64,000 nt of DNA, taken from assembly GCA_034336665.1 (NCBI GenBank), contig JAPFBE010000072.1:161667-225666 (forward strand), given 5' to 3'. The notes below the pieces were generated by a model. It saw nothing but the letters and a program-made list of their open reading frames with translations, did not search any database and was not told the origin of the DNA. Source of the DNA: Luscinia megarhynchos. Its lineage: Eukaryota > Chordata > Aves > Passeriformes > Turdidae. This document shows positions 9,788-20,006 of the stretch, in pieces. The first letter of the stretch is position 1. Every line of letters starts with the position of its first letter. A program made the position numbers and the translations under genes.

Positions 9788-9924
9788 GTGGGTGGGCGTG
9801 CAGTGGGGCCTGCGGTTGCTCCTGGGTGTGCCGCCACGGCCGGCCCACCCGTTGGTGGGTGTGCAGAAGGCCCTGCGGTTGCCTCTGGGTGTGCAGCCAC
9901 GGCCGGCCTACTCGTGGGTGGGAG

Positions 9925-10881
9925 TGCAGAAGGGCCTGCGGGTACATCTGGGTGTGCCGCCACGGCCAGCCCACCCGTGGGTGGGCGTGCAGAAGGGCCT
10001 GCATTTTCTTCTGGGTTGGCCTAGCGACCAGCTTACCCGTGGGTGGGCGTGCAGAACTGTTTGCGTGTGCCTCTGGGTGTGCAGCGGCGGCGGCCCACCC
10101 TGGCTGGGCGTGCAGAACTGTTTGGGAGTGCCTCTGGGTGTGCCGCCACGGCCGGCCCACCCGTGGGTGAAGCGTGCAGAAGGGCCTGAGGTTGCCCGGG
10201 GTGTGCCGCCACGGTAGGCCCACCCGATGTGTGGGCGTGCAGAAGGGCCTCGCGGTTGCCTCTGGGTGTGCAGCCCGGCCGGCCCACCCGTGGGTGAGGC
10301 GTGCAGAAGGGTTTGCGTTTGCCTCTGAGTGTGCGCCACGGCCCGGCCCATTACGTGGGTGGTGCGTGAAGAATGGTTTGCGTTTGCCTCTGAGTGTGCG
10401 CCCGCGGCCGGCCCACCAGTGGGTGGGTGTGCAGAAGGCCCTGCGGTTGCCTCTGGGTGTGCAGCCCGCGGCCCGGCCTACCGTGGGTGGGCATGCAGAA
10501 GGGTTTCGCGGTTGCCTCTGGGTGTGCGCCACGGCCAGCCCACCCGTGGGTGGGCGTGCAGAAAAACCCTGCAGTTTCTTCTGGGTTGGCCCTAGCGACC
10601 AGCTTTCCCGTGGGTGGGCGTGGAGAACTATTTCGCGTTTGCCATTGGGTGTGCCGCCCGCGGCCCGGCCCACCCGTGGGTGGGCGTGCAGAACTGTTTG
10701 CGTGTGACTCTGGGTGTGCCGCCACGGCCGGCCCACCCGTGGGTGAGGCGTGCAGTAGGGCCTGCATTTTTCCCCTGGGTGTGCCGCCACGGCCGGCCCA
10801 CCCGTGGGTGGGTGTGCAGAAGAGCCCTGCGGTTGCCTCTGGGTGTGCCGCCCACGGCCCGGCCTACCCGTGGGTGGGAGT
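9925..10881 (+). repeat. HOR-14 copy b (957 bp)
   Basis: GGGTACATC copy, J, CACCCTGGCTGGGC copy, TGTTTGGGAGTGCC copy (about 10120), GGGCCTGAGGTTGCC with CGGTAGGCCC, B, GGGTTTGCG, the rare GCGTGAAGAATGG copy (about 10368), CCCTGCGG, GGGCATGCAGAAGGG, J with CAGCTTTCCC, GGAGAACTATTTCGCG with GCCATTGGG (about 10645), GTGACTC, GCAGTAGGGCCTGC, GAGCCCTGCGG. It is the fullest copy and directly followed by HOR-X. Confidence 0.87.
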
Positions 10882-11904
10882 GCAGAAGGGCCTGCGATTA
10901 CTTCTGGGTGTGCCGCCACGGCCAGCCCACCCGATGGGTGAACCTGCAGAAGGAGCCTGCAATTTCTTCTGGGTTGGCCTTAGCGACAAGCTGACCCGTT
11001 GGTGGGCGTGCAGAACTGTTTGCGTGTGCCTCTGGGTGTGCGCCCGCGGCCCGGCCCACCCGTGGGTGGGTGTGCAGAAGGGTTTCGCGTTTGCCTCTGG
11101 AGTGTGCCGCCACGGCCGGCCCACCCGTGGGTGGGGCGTGCAGAAGGGTTTCGCGTTTGCCTCTGGGTGTGCCTCCACAGCCCGGCCCACCCGTGGGTGG
11201 GAGTGCAGAAGGGCCTCGCGGTTTCCCTCAGGGTTGGCGCTAGCGACCAACCCACCCGTGGGTTGGCGAGCAGAACTGTTTGCGTGTGACTTTTGGGTGT
11301 GCCGCCACGGCCCGGCCCACCCGCGGGTGAGGCGTGCAGAAGGGCCTGCGGTTGCCTCTGGGTGTGCCGCCACGGCGGCCCACCCGTGGGTGAGCGTGCA
11401 GAAGGGCCTCGCGGTTGCCTCTGGGTGTGCCGCCATGGCGGCCTACCCGTGGGTGCGCGTGCAGAACTGTTTGCATGTGGCTATGGGTGTGCAGCCACGG
11501 CCGGCCCACCCGTGGGTGGGCGTGCAGAAGGGCCTGCTTTTCCCCCTGGGTGTTCGCCCGCGGTAGGCCCACCCGTGTGTGGGCGTGCAGAATGGCCTGC
11601 GTTTGCCACGGGTGTGCCGCCACGGCGGCCCACCCGTGGGTGAGGCGTGCAGAAGGGTTTCGCGTTTGCCTCTGAGTGTGGCGCCATTGCGGCCCACCCG
11701 TGGTTGGGCGTGCAGAAGGGTTTGCGTTTGCCTCTGAGTGTGCGCCCACGGCCCGGCCTACCCGTTGGTGGGTGTTCAGAAGAGGCCTACGTCTGCCTCT
11801 GGGTGTGCAGCCACGGCCCGGCCTACCCGTGGGTGGGGAGTGCAGAAGGGCCTCGCGGTTACCTCTGGGTGTGCCGCCACGGCCAGCCCACCCGTGGGTG
11901 AACC
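10882..11904 (+). repeat. HOR-X copy 1 (1,023 bp, 16 monomers)
   Basis: GCGATTACTTC; J4 (GACAAGCTGACCCGTTGG, 10985); A; GGGTTTCGCG; a copy with CCTCCACAGCC; Jb with CTCAGGGTTGG followed by GGTTGGCGAGCAG; GTGACTTTTGGG; three B copies ending CGCCATGGCGG; a GCATGTGGCTATGGG copy (11473); CTTTTCCCCCTGGG with GTTCGCC; GAATGGCCTGCGTTTGCC; GGCGCCATTGC; GGGTTTGCG; a GTTCAGAAG copy; GGTTACC. The same order, including the rare members, returns at 15303 and 32736. Confidence 0.87.
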
Positions 11905-12473
11905 TGCAGAAGGGTTTGCAGTTTCTTCTGGGTTGGCCCTAGCGACCAGCTTTCCCGTGGGTGGGCGTGCAGAACTGTTTGCGTGTGCCTCTGGGTGTGC
12001 CGCCAAGGCCGGCCCACCCGTGGGTGGGCGTGCACAACTGTTTGCGTGTGCCTCTGGGTGTGCCGCCACGGCCGGCACACCCGTGGGTGGGCGTGCAGAA
12101 GGGCCTGCGGTTGCCTCTGGGTGTGCCGCCCGCGGCCAGCCCACCCGTGGGTGGGCGTGCAGAAGGGTTTGCGTTTGCCTCTGAGTGTGCCGCCACGGCC
12201 GGCCCACCCGTGGGTGGGCATGCAGAAGGGTTTGCGTTTGCCTCTGAATGTGGCACCATGGCCGGCCCTCCCATCGGTGGGCGTGCAGAAGGCCCTGCGT
12301 TTGCTTCTGAGTGTGCCGCCACGGTAGGCCCACCCGTGGGTGGGCGTGCAGAAGGGCCTGCGGTTGCCTCTGGGTGTGCCGCCACGGCCGGCCCACCCGT
12401 GGGTGAGGCGTGCAGAAGGGCTTTGCGTTTGCCTCTGGGTGTGCGCTGACGGCCGACACCACCGTGGGTGGGC
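11905..12473 (+). repeat. Homogeneous A/B run after HOR-X
   Basis: J (GGGTTTGCAGTTTCTTC), two A copies (one GTGCACAACTG at 12030), B, two GGGTTTGCG copies with CTCTGAGTG or CTCTGAATG, a copy with GGCACCATGG and CCTCCCATCGG (12252-12276), B copies. Spacing is almost exactly 63 bp throughout. A copy similar to the GGCACCATGG monomer recurs near 29225 and 34125 in degraded surroundings. Confidence 0.82.
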
Positions 12474-12928
12474 GTGCAGAACTGTTTGCGTGTGGCTCTG
12501 GGTGTGCAGCTACGGCCGGCCCACCCGTGGGTGGGGCGTGCAGAAGGCCCTGCGGTTGCCTCTGGGTGTGCGCTCACGGCCACCTTAACCGTGGGTGGGC
12601 GTGCAGAACTGTTTGCGTTTGCCTCTGGGATGTGCGCTACGGCGGCCCACCCGTGGGTGGGAGTGCAGAAGAGCCCTGCGGTTGCCTCTGGGTGTGCCGC
12701 CGCGGCCGGGCCCACCCGTGGGTGGAGCGTGCAGAAAGAGCCTGCGTTTGCCTCTGGGTGTGCGCACACGGCCGGCCCACTCGTGGGTGGGTGTGCAGAA
12801 GGTCCCTCGCGGTTGCCTCTGGGTGTGCAGGCACGGCTGGCCTACCCGTGGGGTGGGGCGTGCAGAAAGGGCCTGCGATTACCTCTGGGTGTGCCGCCCA
12901 CGGCCAGCCCACCCGTGGTGTGAGCCGT
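12474..12928 (+). repeat. HOR-8 copy 2
   Basis: A with GTGGCTC, GGCCCTGCGG ending CGGCCACCTTAACC, A with GGGATGTGCGC, GAGCCCTGCGG, GAAAGAGCCTGCG, GGTCCCTCGCGG with GCAGGCACGG, GAAAGGGCCTGCGATTACC. The gate block at 12929 follows directly, as with copies 1 and 3. The CTCTGAATG and CTCTGGTTGTG changes of copy 1 are absent here, suggesting conversion towards the ordinary monomer. Confidence 0.8.
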
Positions 12929-13244
12929 GCAGAAGGGCCTGCAGTTTCTTCTGGGTTGGCCATAGCGACCAGCTTACCCGTGGGTGGGGCGTGCAGAACT
13001 GTTTGCGTGTGCCTCTGGGTGTGCATGCCCCGGCGGCCCACCCGTGGGTGGGCGTGCAGAACTGTTTGCGTGTGCCTCTGGGTGTGGCGCTCGGCCGGCC
13101 CACCCGTGGGTGGGCGTGCAGAAGGGCCTGCGTTTCCCCCTGGGTGTGCGCCACGGTAGGCCCACCCGTGTGTGAAGCGTGCAGAAGGGCCTGCGGTTTC
13201 CTCAGGGTTGGCCTTAGCGACCAACCCACCCGTTAGGGTGGGCG
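12929..13244 (+). repeat. Gate block copy (5 monomers)
   Basis: J (GGGTTGGCCATAGCGACCAG), A ending GTGCATGCCCCGG, A with GGCGCTCGGCC, GTTTCCCCCTGGG copy ending CGGTAGGCCC and CCGTGTGTG, and Jb with CTCAGGGTTGG ending ACCCGTTAGGG. The next monomer is A with GTGGCTC and a CCGTGAGTGGG boundary, also seen after the gate at 20007. Confidence 0.83.
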
Positions 13245-14529
13245 TGCAGAACTGTTTGCGTGTGGCTCTGGGTGTGCCGCCACGGCCCGGCCCACCCGTG
13301 AGTGGGCGTGCAGAAGGGCCTGCGGTTGCCTCTGGGTGTGCCGTACGGCCCGGCCCACCCGTGGGTGGGCGTGCAGAACTGTTCTGCGTTTGCCTCTGGG
13401 GTGTGCGCCACGGCGGCCCACCCGTGGGTGAGGCGTGCAGAAGAGCCTGCATTTTCCCCTGGGTGTGCGCCCGCGGTCCGGCCCACCCGTGGGTGGGTGT
13501 GCAGAAGGCCCTGCGTTTGCCTCTGGGTGTGCCGCCCAAGGCCGGCCTACCCGTGGGTGGGGCGTGCAGAAGGGCCTCGCGATTACCTCTGGGTGTGCCG
13601 CCACGGCCAGCCAACCGATGGGTGAGCGTGCAGAAGGGCCTGCAGTTTCTTGTGGGATTGGCGCTAGCGACCAGCTTACCCGTGGGTGGGAGTGCAGAAC
13701 GGCATGCGTTTGCCTCTGGGTGTGCCGCCACGGCCGGCCCACCCGTGGGTGGGGCGTGCAGAAGGGTTTCGCGTTTGCCTCTGGGTGAGCGCCCACGGCC
13801 GGCCCACCCGTGGGTGGGCGTGCAGAAGGAGTTTGCGTTTTCCTCTGGGTGTGCGCTACGGCCGGCCCACCCGTGTGTGAAGCGTGCAAAGGGCCTGCAA
13901 TTTCCTCGGGGTTGGCATAGCGACCAACCCACCTGTAGGTGGGGCGTGCAGAACTGTTTGCGTGTGCCTTTGGGTGTGCCGCCACGGTCGGCCCACCCGT
14001 GGGTGGGCGTGCAGAACGGTTTCGCGTGTTGCTCTGGGTGTGCGCTACGGCCGGCCCACCCGTGGTTGAGGCGTGCAGAAGGCCCTGCGGTTGCCTCTGG
14101 GTGTGCCGCTCACGGCCGACCAACCCGTGGGTGGGCGTGAAGAACTATTTGCGTGTGCCTCTGGGTGTGCCGCCCGCGGCCGGCCCACCCGTGGTTGGGG
14201 AGCGTGCAGAAGGGCCTGCGGTTGCCCCTGGGTTGTGCCGCCACGGAGGCATAACCCGTGGGTGAAGCGTGCAGAAAAGGCCTGCGTTTGCCTCTGGGTG
14301 TGCCTCCGAGGCCGGCCCACCCGTTGGTGGGTGTGCAGAAGGCCCTGCGTTTGACTCTGGGTGTGCAGCCACGGCCCGGCCTACCACGTGGTTGGGGCGT
14401 GCAGAAGAGCCTCGCGGTTACCTCTGGGTGTGCCGCCACGGCCAGCCCACCCGTGGGTGGGCGTGCAGAAGAGCCTGCAGTTTCTTCTGGGTTGGCCTTA
14501 GCGACCAGCTTACCACGTGGGTGGGGCGT
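13245..14529 (+). repeat. Mixed satellite segment, about 20 monomers
   Basis: J at 13645, J-like copies at 13905 and 14485. From about 14135 it follows the 9300 series: CTATTTGCG, B with GCCCCTGGGTTGTG and CGGAGGCATAACCC, CTCCGAGGCC, TTTGACTCTGGG, TGGTTGGGGCG, CGCGGTTACC, J. The stretch lacks the six monomers (A, A, GCAGTGGGGCC, CCCTGCGG, GGGTACATC, J) that copy b has between its two J copies, as if deleted between J units. Confidence 0.78.
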
Positions 14530-15302
14530 GCAGAACTGTTTCGCGTGTGCCTCTGGGTGTGCACGCCCACGGCCGGCCCACCCGTGGGTGGGGCGTGCAG
14601 AACTGTTTGGGAGTGCCTCTGGGTGTGCCGCCACGGCCGGCCCACCCGTGGGTGGGCGTGCAGAAGGGCCTGAGGTTGCCTCTGGGGTGTGCCGCCACGG
14701 TCAGGCCCACCCGTGTGTGGGGCGTGCAGAAGGGCCTCGCGGTTGCCTCTGGGTGTGCCGCCACGGCCCGGCCCTCCGTGGGTGGGGCGTGCAGAAGGGT
14801 TTGCGTTTGCCTCTGGAGTGTGCGCCCACGGCCGGCCCACCAGTGGGTGGGTGTGCAGAAGGCCCTGCGGTTGCCTCTGGGTGTGCAGCCCACGCCCGGA
14901 CTACCCGTGGGTGGGCATGCAGAAGGGTTTGCGGTTGCCTCTGGGTGTGCCGCCACGGCCAGCCCACCCGTGGGTGGGCGTGCAGAAAAACCTACAGTTT
15001 CTTCTGGGTTGGCCCTTAGCGACCAGCTTTCCCGTGGGTGGGGGTGGAGAACTGTTTGCGTTTGCCATTGGGTGTGCATACACGGCCGGCCCACCCGTGG
15101 GTGAGGCGTGCAGAACTGTTTCGCGTGTGACTCTGGGTGTGCCGCCCACGGCCGGCCCACCCGTGGGTAGGCGTTCAGTAGGGCCTGCATTTTTCCCTGG
15201 GTGTGCGCCCACGGCCGGCCCACCCGTGGGTGGAGTGTGCAGAAGGCCCTGCGGTTGCCTCTGGGTGTGCCGCCACGGCCGGCCTACCCGTGGGTGGGGA
15301 GT
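14530..15302 (+). repeat. HOR-14 copy c, 5'-truncated (773 bp)
   Basis: It starts at the A member, then TGTTTGGGAGTGCC (14610), GGGCCTGAGGTTGCC with GGTCAGGCCC, B, GGGTTTGCG, CCCTGCGG, GGGCATGCAGAAGGG, J with CAGCTTTCCC, GGAGAACTG with GCCATTGGG (15067), GTGACTC, GTTCAGTAGGGCC, CCCTGCGG. The GAAGAATGG member and the first two members are missing. HOR-X follows immediately. Confidence 0.82.
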
Positions 15303-16251
15303 GCAGAAGGGCCTGCGATTACTTCTGGGTGTGCGCCCGCGGCCAGCCCACCCGTGGGTGAACCTGCAGAAGGGCCTGCAGTTTCTTCTGGGTTGGCCTT
15401 AGCGACAAGCTGACCCGTTGGTGGGCGTGCAGAACTGTTTGCGTGTGCCTCTGGGTGTGCGCCACGGCCCGACCCACCCGTGGGTGGGTGTGCAGAAGGG
15501 TTTGCGTTTGCCTCTGGGTGTGCACGCCCACGGCCGGCCCACCCGTGGGTGTGGCGTGCAGATGGGTTGCGTTTGCCTCTGAGTGTGCCTCCACAGCCGG
15601 CCCACCCGTGGGTGAAGTGAGTGCAGAAAAGGCCTGCGGTTTCCTCAGGGTTGGCGCTAGCGACCAACCCACCCGTGGGTTGGCGAGCAGAACTGTTTGC
15701 GTGTGACTTTGGGTGTGCGCCGGCCGACCCACCAGCGGGTAGGCGTGCAGAAGGGCCTGCGGTTGCCTCTGGGTGTGCCGCCCGGCCGGCCCACCCGTGG
15801 GTGGCGTGCAGAAGGGCCTCGCGGTTGCCTCTGGGTGTGCCGCCATGGCGGCCTACCCGTGGAGTGCGGCGTGCAGAACTGTTTGCATGTGGCTATGGGT
15901 GTGCAGCCACGGCTGGCCCACCCGTGGGTGGGCGTGCAGAAGGGCCTGCTTTTCCCCCTGGGTGTTCCGCCACGGTAGGCCCACCCGTGTGTGGGCGTGC
16001 AGAAGGGTTTGCGTTTGCCTCTGAGTGTGGCGCCATTGCCGGCCCACCCGTGGTTGGGCGTGCAGAAGGGTTTGCGTTTGCCTCTGAGTGTGCCGCCACG
16101 GCCGGCCAACCGTTGGTGGGTGTTCAGAAGGGCCTGCGTTTGCCTCTGGGTGTGCAGCCACGGCCGGCCTACCCGTGGGTGGGGGAGTGCAGAAGGGCCT
16201 GCGGTTACCTCTGGGTGTGCCGCCACGGCCAGCCCACCCGTGGGTGAACCT
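15303..16251 (+). repeat. HOR-X copy 2 (949 bp, 15 monomers)
   Basis: It matches copy 1 in order, including J4 (GACAAGCTGACCCGTTGG, 15405), CCTCCACAGCC, CTCAGGGTTGG with GGTTGGCGAGCAG, GTGACTTTGGG, CGCCATGGCGG, GCATGTGGCTATGGG (15887), GTTCCGCC, GGCGCCATTGC and the GTTCAGAAG copy. The GAATGGCCTGCG member of copy 1 is missing, which accounts for most of the length difference. The distance between the two J4 monomers of copies 1 and 2 is 4,420 bp. Confidence 0.86.
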
Positions 16252-16378
16252 GCAGAAGGGTTTGCAGTTTCTTCTGGGTTGGCCTTAGCGACCAGCTTTC
16301 CCGTGGGTGGGGCGTGCAGAAGGGTTTGCGTTTGCCTCTGGGTGTGCCGCCACGGCCGGCCTACCCGTGGGTGGGCGT

Positions 16379-17394
16379 GCAGAAGGGCCTGCGGTTTCCT
16401 CTGGGTTGGCGCAACGACCAACCCACCCGTAGGTGGGCGTGCAGAACTGTTTGCGTGTGCCTCTGGGTGTGCCGCCACGGCCGGCCCACCCCTGGGTGGG
16501 AGTGCAGAAGGCCCTGCGGTTGCCTCTGGGTGTGCGCCACGGCCGACCCACCCGTGGGTGGGGCGTGAAGAAGGGTTTGCGTTTGCCTCTGGGTGTGCAC
16601 GCCACGGCCCGGCCCACCCGTGGGTGGGTGTGCAGTAGGGCCCTGCGGTTGCGTCTGGGTGTGCAGCCAGGGCCGGCCTACCCGTGAATGGGGAGTGCTG
16701 AAGGGCCTGCAATTACCTCTGGGTGTGCCGCCACGACCAGCCCACCCGTGGGTGGGGCGTGCAGAAAGAGCCTGCAGTTTCTTCTGGGTTGGCCTTAGCG
16801 ACCAGCTTTCCCGTGGGTGGGGCGTGCAGAACTGTTTGCGTTTGCCATTGGGTGTGCCGCCACGGGCGACCCACCCGTGGGTGGCGTGCAGAAATGTTTG
16901 CGTGTGACTCTGGGTGTGCGACCGCGGCTGGCCCACCCGTGGGTGAAGCGTGCAGAAGCGCCTGCATTTTCCCCTGGGTGTGCCGCCACGGCCGGCCCAC
17001 CCGTGTGTGGGTGTGCAGAAGGCCCTGCGGTTGCCCCTGGGTGTGCCGCCACGGCCGGCCTACCCGTGGGTGGGGCGTGCAGAAGGGCCTGCGATTACCT
17101 CTGGGTGTGCCGCCACGGCCAGCCCACCCGAGGGTGAGCGTGCAGAAGGGCCTGCAGTTTCTTCTAAGTTGGCCTTAGCGACCAGCGTACCCGTGGGTGG
17201 GGAGTGCAGAAGCGGCCTGCGTTTGCCCTGGGTGTGCCGCCACGGCCGGCCCACCCGTGGGTGAAGCGTGCAGAAGGGTTCTCGTTTGCCTCCTGAGTGT
17301 GCGCCACGGCCGGCCCACCCGTGGGTGGAGGCGTGCAGAAGGGTTGCGTTTTCTCTGGGTGTGCCGCCACAGCCGGCCCACCCGTGGTAGGCGT
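16379..17394 (+). repeat. HOR-16N copy 3 (1,016 bp)
   Basis: Same order as at 76 and 2072: Jb with GCAACGACCAACCC, A, CCCTGCGG after CACCCCTGGGTGGG, GTGAAGAAGGG, GCAGTAGGGCCCTGCGG, GTGCTGAAGGGCCTGC with AATTACC (16697), J, GCCATTGGG (16846), a GCAGAAATGTTTGCG copy, CATTTTCCCC, CCCTGCGG, GCGATTACC, K (17167), AGCGGCCTGCG, GGGTTCTCG, GGGTTGCG. It is 14 kb from copy 2, with no intact copy between. Confidence 0.85.
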
Positions 17395-17709
17395 GCAGAA
17401 GGGCCTGCGGTTTCCTCTGGGTTGGCCTTAGCGACCAGCCCACCCGTGGGTAGGCGTGTAGAACTGTTTGCGTGTGCCTCTGGGTGTGCATACGGCCGGC
17501 CCACCCGTGGGTGAAGCGTGCAGAAGGGTTGCGTGTGCCTCTCGTGTACGCCACGGCCGGCCCACCCGTGGGTGGGCGTGCAGTAGAGCCTGCGGTTGCT
17601 CCCTGGGTGTGCCGCCACGGCCGGCCCACCCGTTGGTGGGGTGTGCAGAAGGCCCTGCGGTTGCCTCTGGGTGTGCAGCCACGGCCGGCCTACTAAGTGG
17701 GTGGGGAGT
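17395..17709 (+). repeat. Linker from HOR-16N to HOR-14
   Basis: Jb, a GTGTAGAACTG copy, GGGTTGCGTGTGCC with CTCTCGTGTACGCC, a GCAGTAGAGCCTGC copy with GCTCCCTGGG, and GGCCCTGCGG with GTGCAGCC. The last two match the pair preceding HOR-14 copy b (9800-9924) and copy e (20895-21027). The K block at 17142-17456 closes with the Jb at the start of this stretch. Confidence 0.75.
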
Positions 17710-18598
17710 GCAGAAGGGTTGCGGGTACACCTGGGTGTGCCGCCCACGGCCAGCCCACCCGTGGGTGGGGCGTGCAGAAGAGCCTGCATTTTCTTCTGGG
17801 ATGGCCTTAGCGACCAGCTTACCCGTGGGTGGGCGTGCAGAACTGTTTCGCGTGTGCCTCTGGGTGTGCAGCCGCGGCCGGCCCACCCCTGGCTGGGCGT
17901 GCAGAACTGTTTGGGAGTGCCTCTGGGTGTGCCGACACGGCCGGCCCACCCGTGGGTGGGCGTGCAGAAGGGCCTGAGTTTGCCCCGAGGTGTGCCGCCA
18001 CGGTAGGCCCACCCGTGTGTGGGCGTGCAGAAGGGCCTGCGGTTGCCTCTGGGTGTGCCGCCACGGCCGGCCCACCCGTGGGTGGGCGTGCAGAAGGGTT
18101 TGCGTTTGCCTCTGGGTGTGCCGCCACGGCCAGCCCACCCGTTGGTGGGTGTGCAGAAGACCCTGCGGTTGCCTCTAGGTGTGCAGCCACGGCCGGCCTA
18201 CCCGTGGGTGGGCATGCAGAAGGGTTTGCGGTTGCCTCTGGGTGTGCCGCCACGGCCAGCCCACCCGTGGGTGAACGTGCAGAAGGCCCTGCAGTTTCTT
18301 CTGGGTTGACGCAACGACCAGCTTTCCCGTGGGTGGGCGTGGAGAACTGTTTGCGTTTGCCATTGGGTGTGCCGCCACGGCCGGCCCACCGATGGGTAGG
18401 CGTGCAGAACTGTTTGCGTGTGACTCTGGGTGTGCCGCCACGGTCGGCCCACCCGTGGAGTGAAGCGTGCAGTAGGGCCTGCATTTTCCCCTGGGTGTGC
18501 CGCCCACGGCCGGCCCACCCGTGGGTGGAGTGTGCAGAAGGCCCTGCGGTTGCCTCTGGTGTGCACGCCCACGGCCGGCCTACCCGTGGGTGGGGAGT
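17710..18598 (+). repeat. HOR-14 copy d (889 bp)
   Basis: GGGTTGCGGGTACACC copy, J with GGGATGGCC, CACCCCTGGCTGGGC copy, TGTTTGGGAGTGCC (17913), GGGCCTGAGTTTGCCCC with CGGTAGGCCC, B, GGGTTTGCG, ACCCTGCGGTTGCC with CTCTAGGTG, GGGCATGCAGAAGGG, J (CAACGACCAGCTTTCCC), GGAGAACTG with GCCATTGGG (18360), GTGACTC, GCAGTAGGGCC, CCCTGCGG. GAAGAATGG is missing. The TTGCGGGTACACC form is shared with copies e and f. Confidence 0.86.
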
Positions 18599-19489
18599 GC
18601 AGAAGGGCCTGCGATTACTTCTGGGTGTGCCGCCACGGCCAGCCCACCCGATGGGTGAACCTGCAGAAAGAGGCCTGCAGTATCTTCTGGGTTGGCCTTA
18701 GCGACAAGCTGACCCGTTGGTGGGCGTGCAGAACTGTTTGCGTGTGCCTCTGGGTGTGCCTCCACGGCCGGCCCACCCGTGGGTGGGTGTGCAGAAGGGT
18801 TTGCGTTTGCCTCTGAGTGTGCCGCCACGGCCGGCCCACCCGTGGGTGGGCGTGCAGAAATGTTTGCGTGTGACTCTGGGTGTGCCGCCACGGCTGGCCC
18901 ACCCGTAGGTGGGCGTGCAGAAGGGCCTGCATTTTCCCCTGGGTGTGCCGCCACGGCCGGCCCACCCGTGGGTGGGTGTGCAGAAGGGCCTGCGGTTGCC
19001 CCTGGGTGTGCCGCCACGGCCGGCCTACCGATGGGTGAGGCGTGCAGAAGGGCCCTGCGATTACCTCTGGGTGTGCACGCCCGGCCGGCCCACCCGTGGG
19101 TGAGCGTGCAGAAGAGCCTGCGATTACCTCTGGGTGTGCGCCACGGCCAGCCCACCCGTGGGTGAGCGTGCAGAAGGGCCTGCAGTTTCTTCTAAGTTGG
19201 CCCTTAGCGACCAGCGTACCCGTGGGTGGGAGTGCAGAAGCGGCCTGCGTTTGCCTCTGGGTGTGCACGCCCACGGCGGCCCACCCGTGGGTGGGCGTGC
19301 AGAAGGGTTTCGCGTTTGCCTCTGAGTGTGCGCCACGGCGGCCCACCCGTGGGTGGGGGGCGTGCAGAAGAGTTTGCGTTTTTCTCTGGGTGTGCCGCCA
19401 CAGCCGGCCCACCCGTGTGTAGGCGTGCAGAAGGGCCTGCGGTTTCCTCTGGGTTGGCCTTAGCGACCAGCCCACCCGTGGGTAGGCGT
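18599..19489 (+). repeat. Homogeneous segment with K block
   Basis: GCGATTACTTC, J4 (GACAAGCTGACCC, 18707), A, GGGTTTGCG, GCAGAAATGTTTGCG with GTGACTC (18856), CATTTTCCCC, B, two GCGATTACC copies, then a K block at 19170-19489 (TTCTAAGTTGG, GCGGCCTGCG, GGGTTTCGCG, GAGTTTGCGTTTTTC, Jb). The part from 18856 repeats the tail of HOR-16N copy 3 from 16888. Between 18710 and 19030 the spacing is an almost unbroken 63 bp. Confidence 0.83.
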
Positions 19490-20006
19490 GTAGAACTGTT
19501 TGCGTGTGCCTCTGGGTGTGCGCCCGCGGTCGGCCCACCCGTGGGTGGGCGTGTAGAACTGTTTGCGTGTGGCTCTGGGTGTGCCCGCCACGGTCCGGCC
19601 CACCACGTGGGTGGGCGTGCAGAAGGCCCTGCGGTTGCCTCTGGGTGTGCGCTCACGGCCGTAACCGTGGAGTGGGGCGTGCAGAACTGTTTCGCGTGTG
19701 CCTCTGAATGTGCACGCCACGGCCGGCCCACCCCTGGGTGGGCGTGCAGAAGAGCCTGCGGTTGCCTCTGGTTGTGCCGCCACGGCCGAGCCCCACCCGT
19801 GGGTGGGCGTGCAGAAAAACCTGCGTTTGCCTCTGGGTGTGCACGCCCACGGCCGGCCCACCCGATGGGTGAGTGTGCAGAAGGTCCTCGCGGTTGCCTC
19901 TGGGTGTGCAGGCACGGCCGGCCTACCCGTGTGTGGGAGTGCAGAAAGGCCTCGCGATTACCTCTGGGTGTGCCGCCAGGGCCAGCCCACCCGTGGAGTG
20001 AAGCGT
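19490..20006 (+). repeat. HOR-8 copy 3
   Basis: Two GTGTAGAACTG copies (second with GTGGCTC), GGCCCTGCGG ending CTCACGGCCGTAACC, A with CTCTGAATGTG, GAGCCTGCGGTTGCC with CTCTGGTTGTG, GAAAAACCTGCG, GGTCCTCGCGG with GCAGGCACGG, GAAAGGCCTCGCGATTACC. The gate block at 20007 follows directly. It is the best preserved copy and close to copy 1, including the rare CTCTGAATG change. Confidence 0.84.

Larger units (their letters stand above)
9169..9924 (+). repeat. Homogeneous segment with CCCCTGGTTGTG series
   Basis: A with GTGGGTC, CCCTCACG, a CTATTTGCG copy (9300), B with GTTGCCCCTGGTTGTG and CGGAGGGCATACCC (about 9395), CTCCAAGGCC copy, TTTGACTCTGGG copy, TGGTTGGGCG copy, GGTTACC, J, two identical A, a GCAGTGGGGCC copy with GCTCCTGGG, and GGCCCTGCGG. 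The first eight monomers recur in the same order at about 14145 and 20460, and less well near 25170, 28640 and 31260. Confidence 0.85.
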
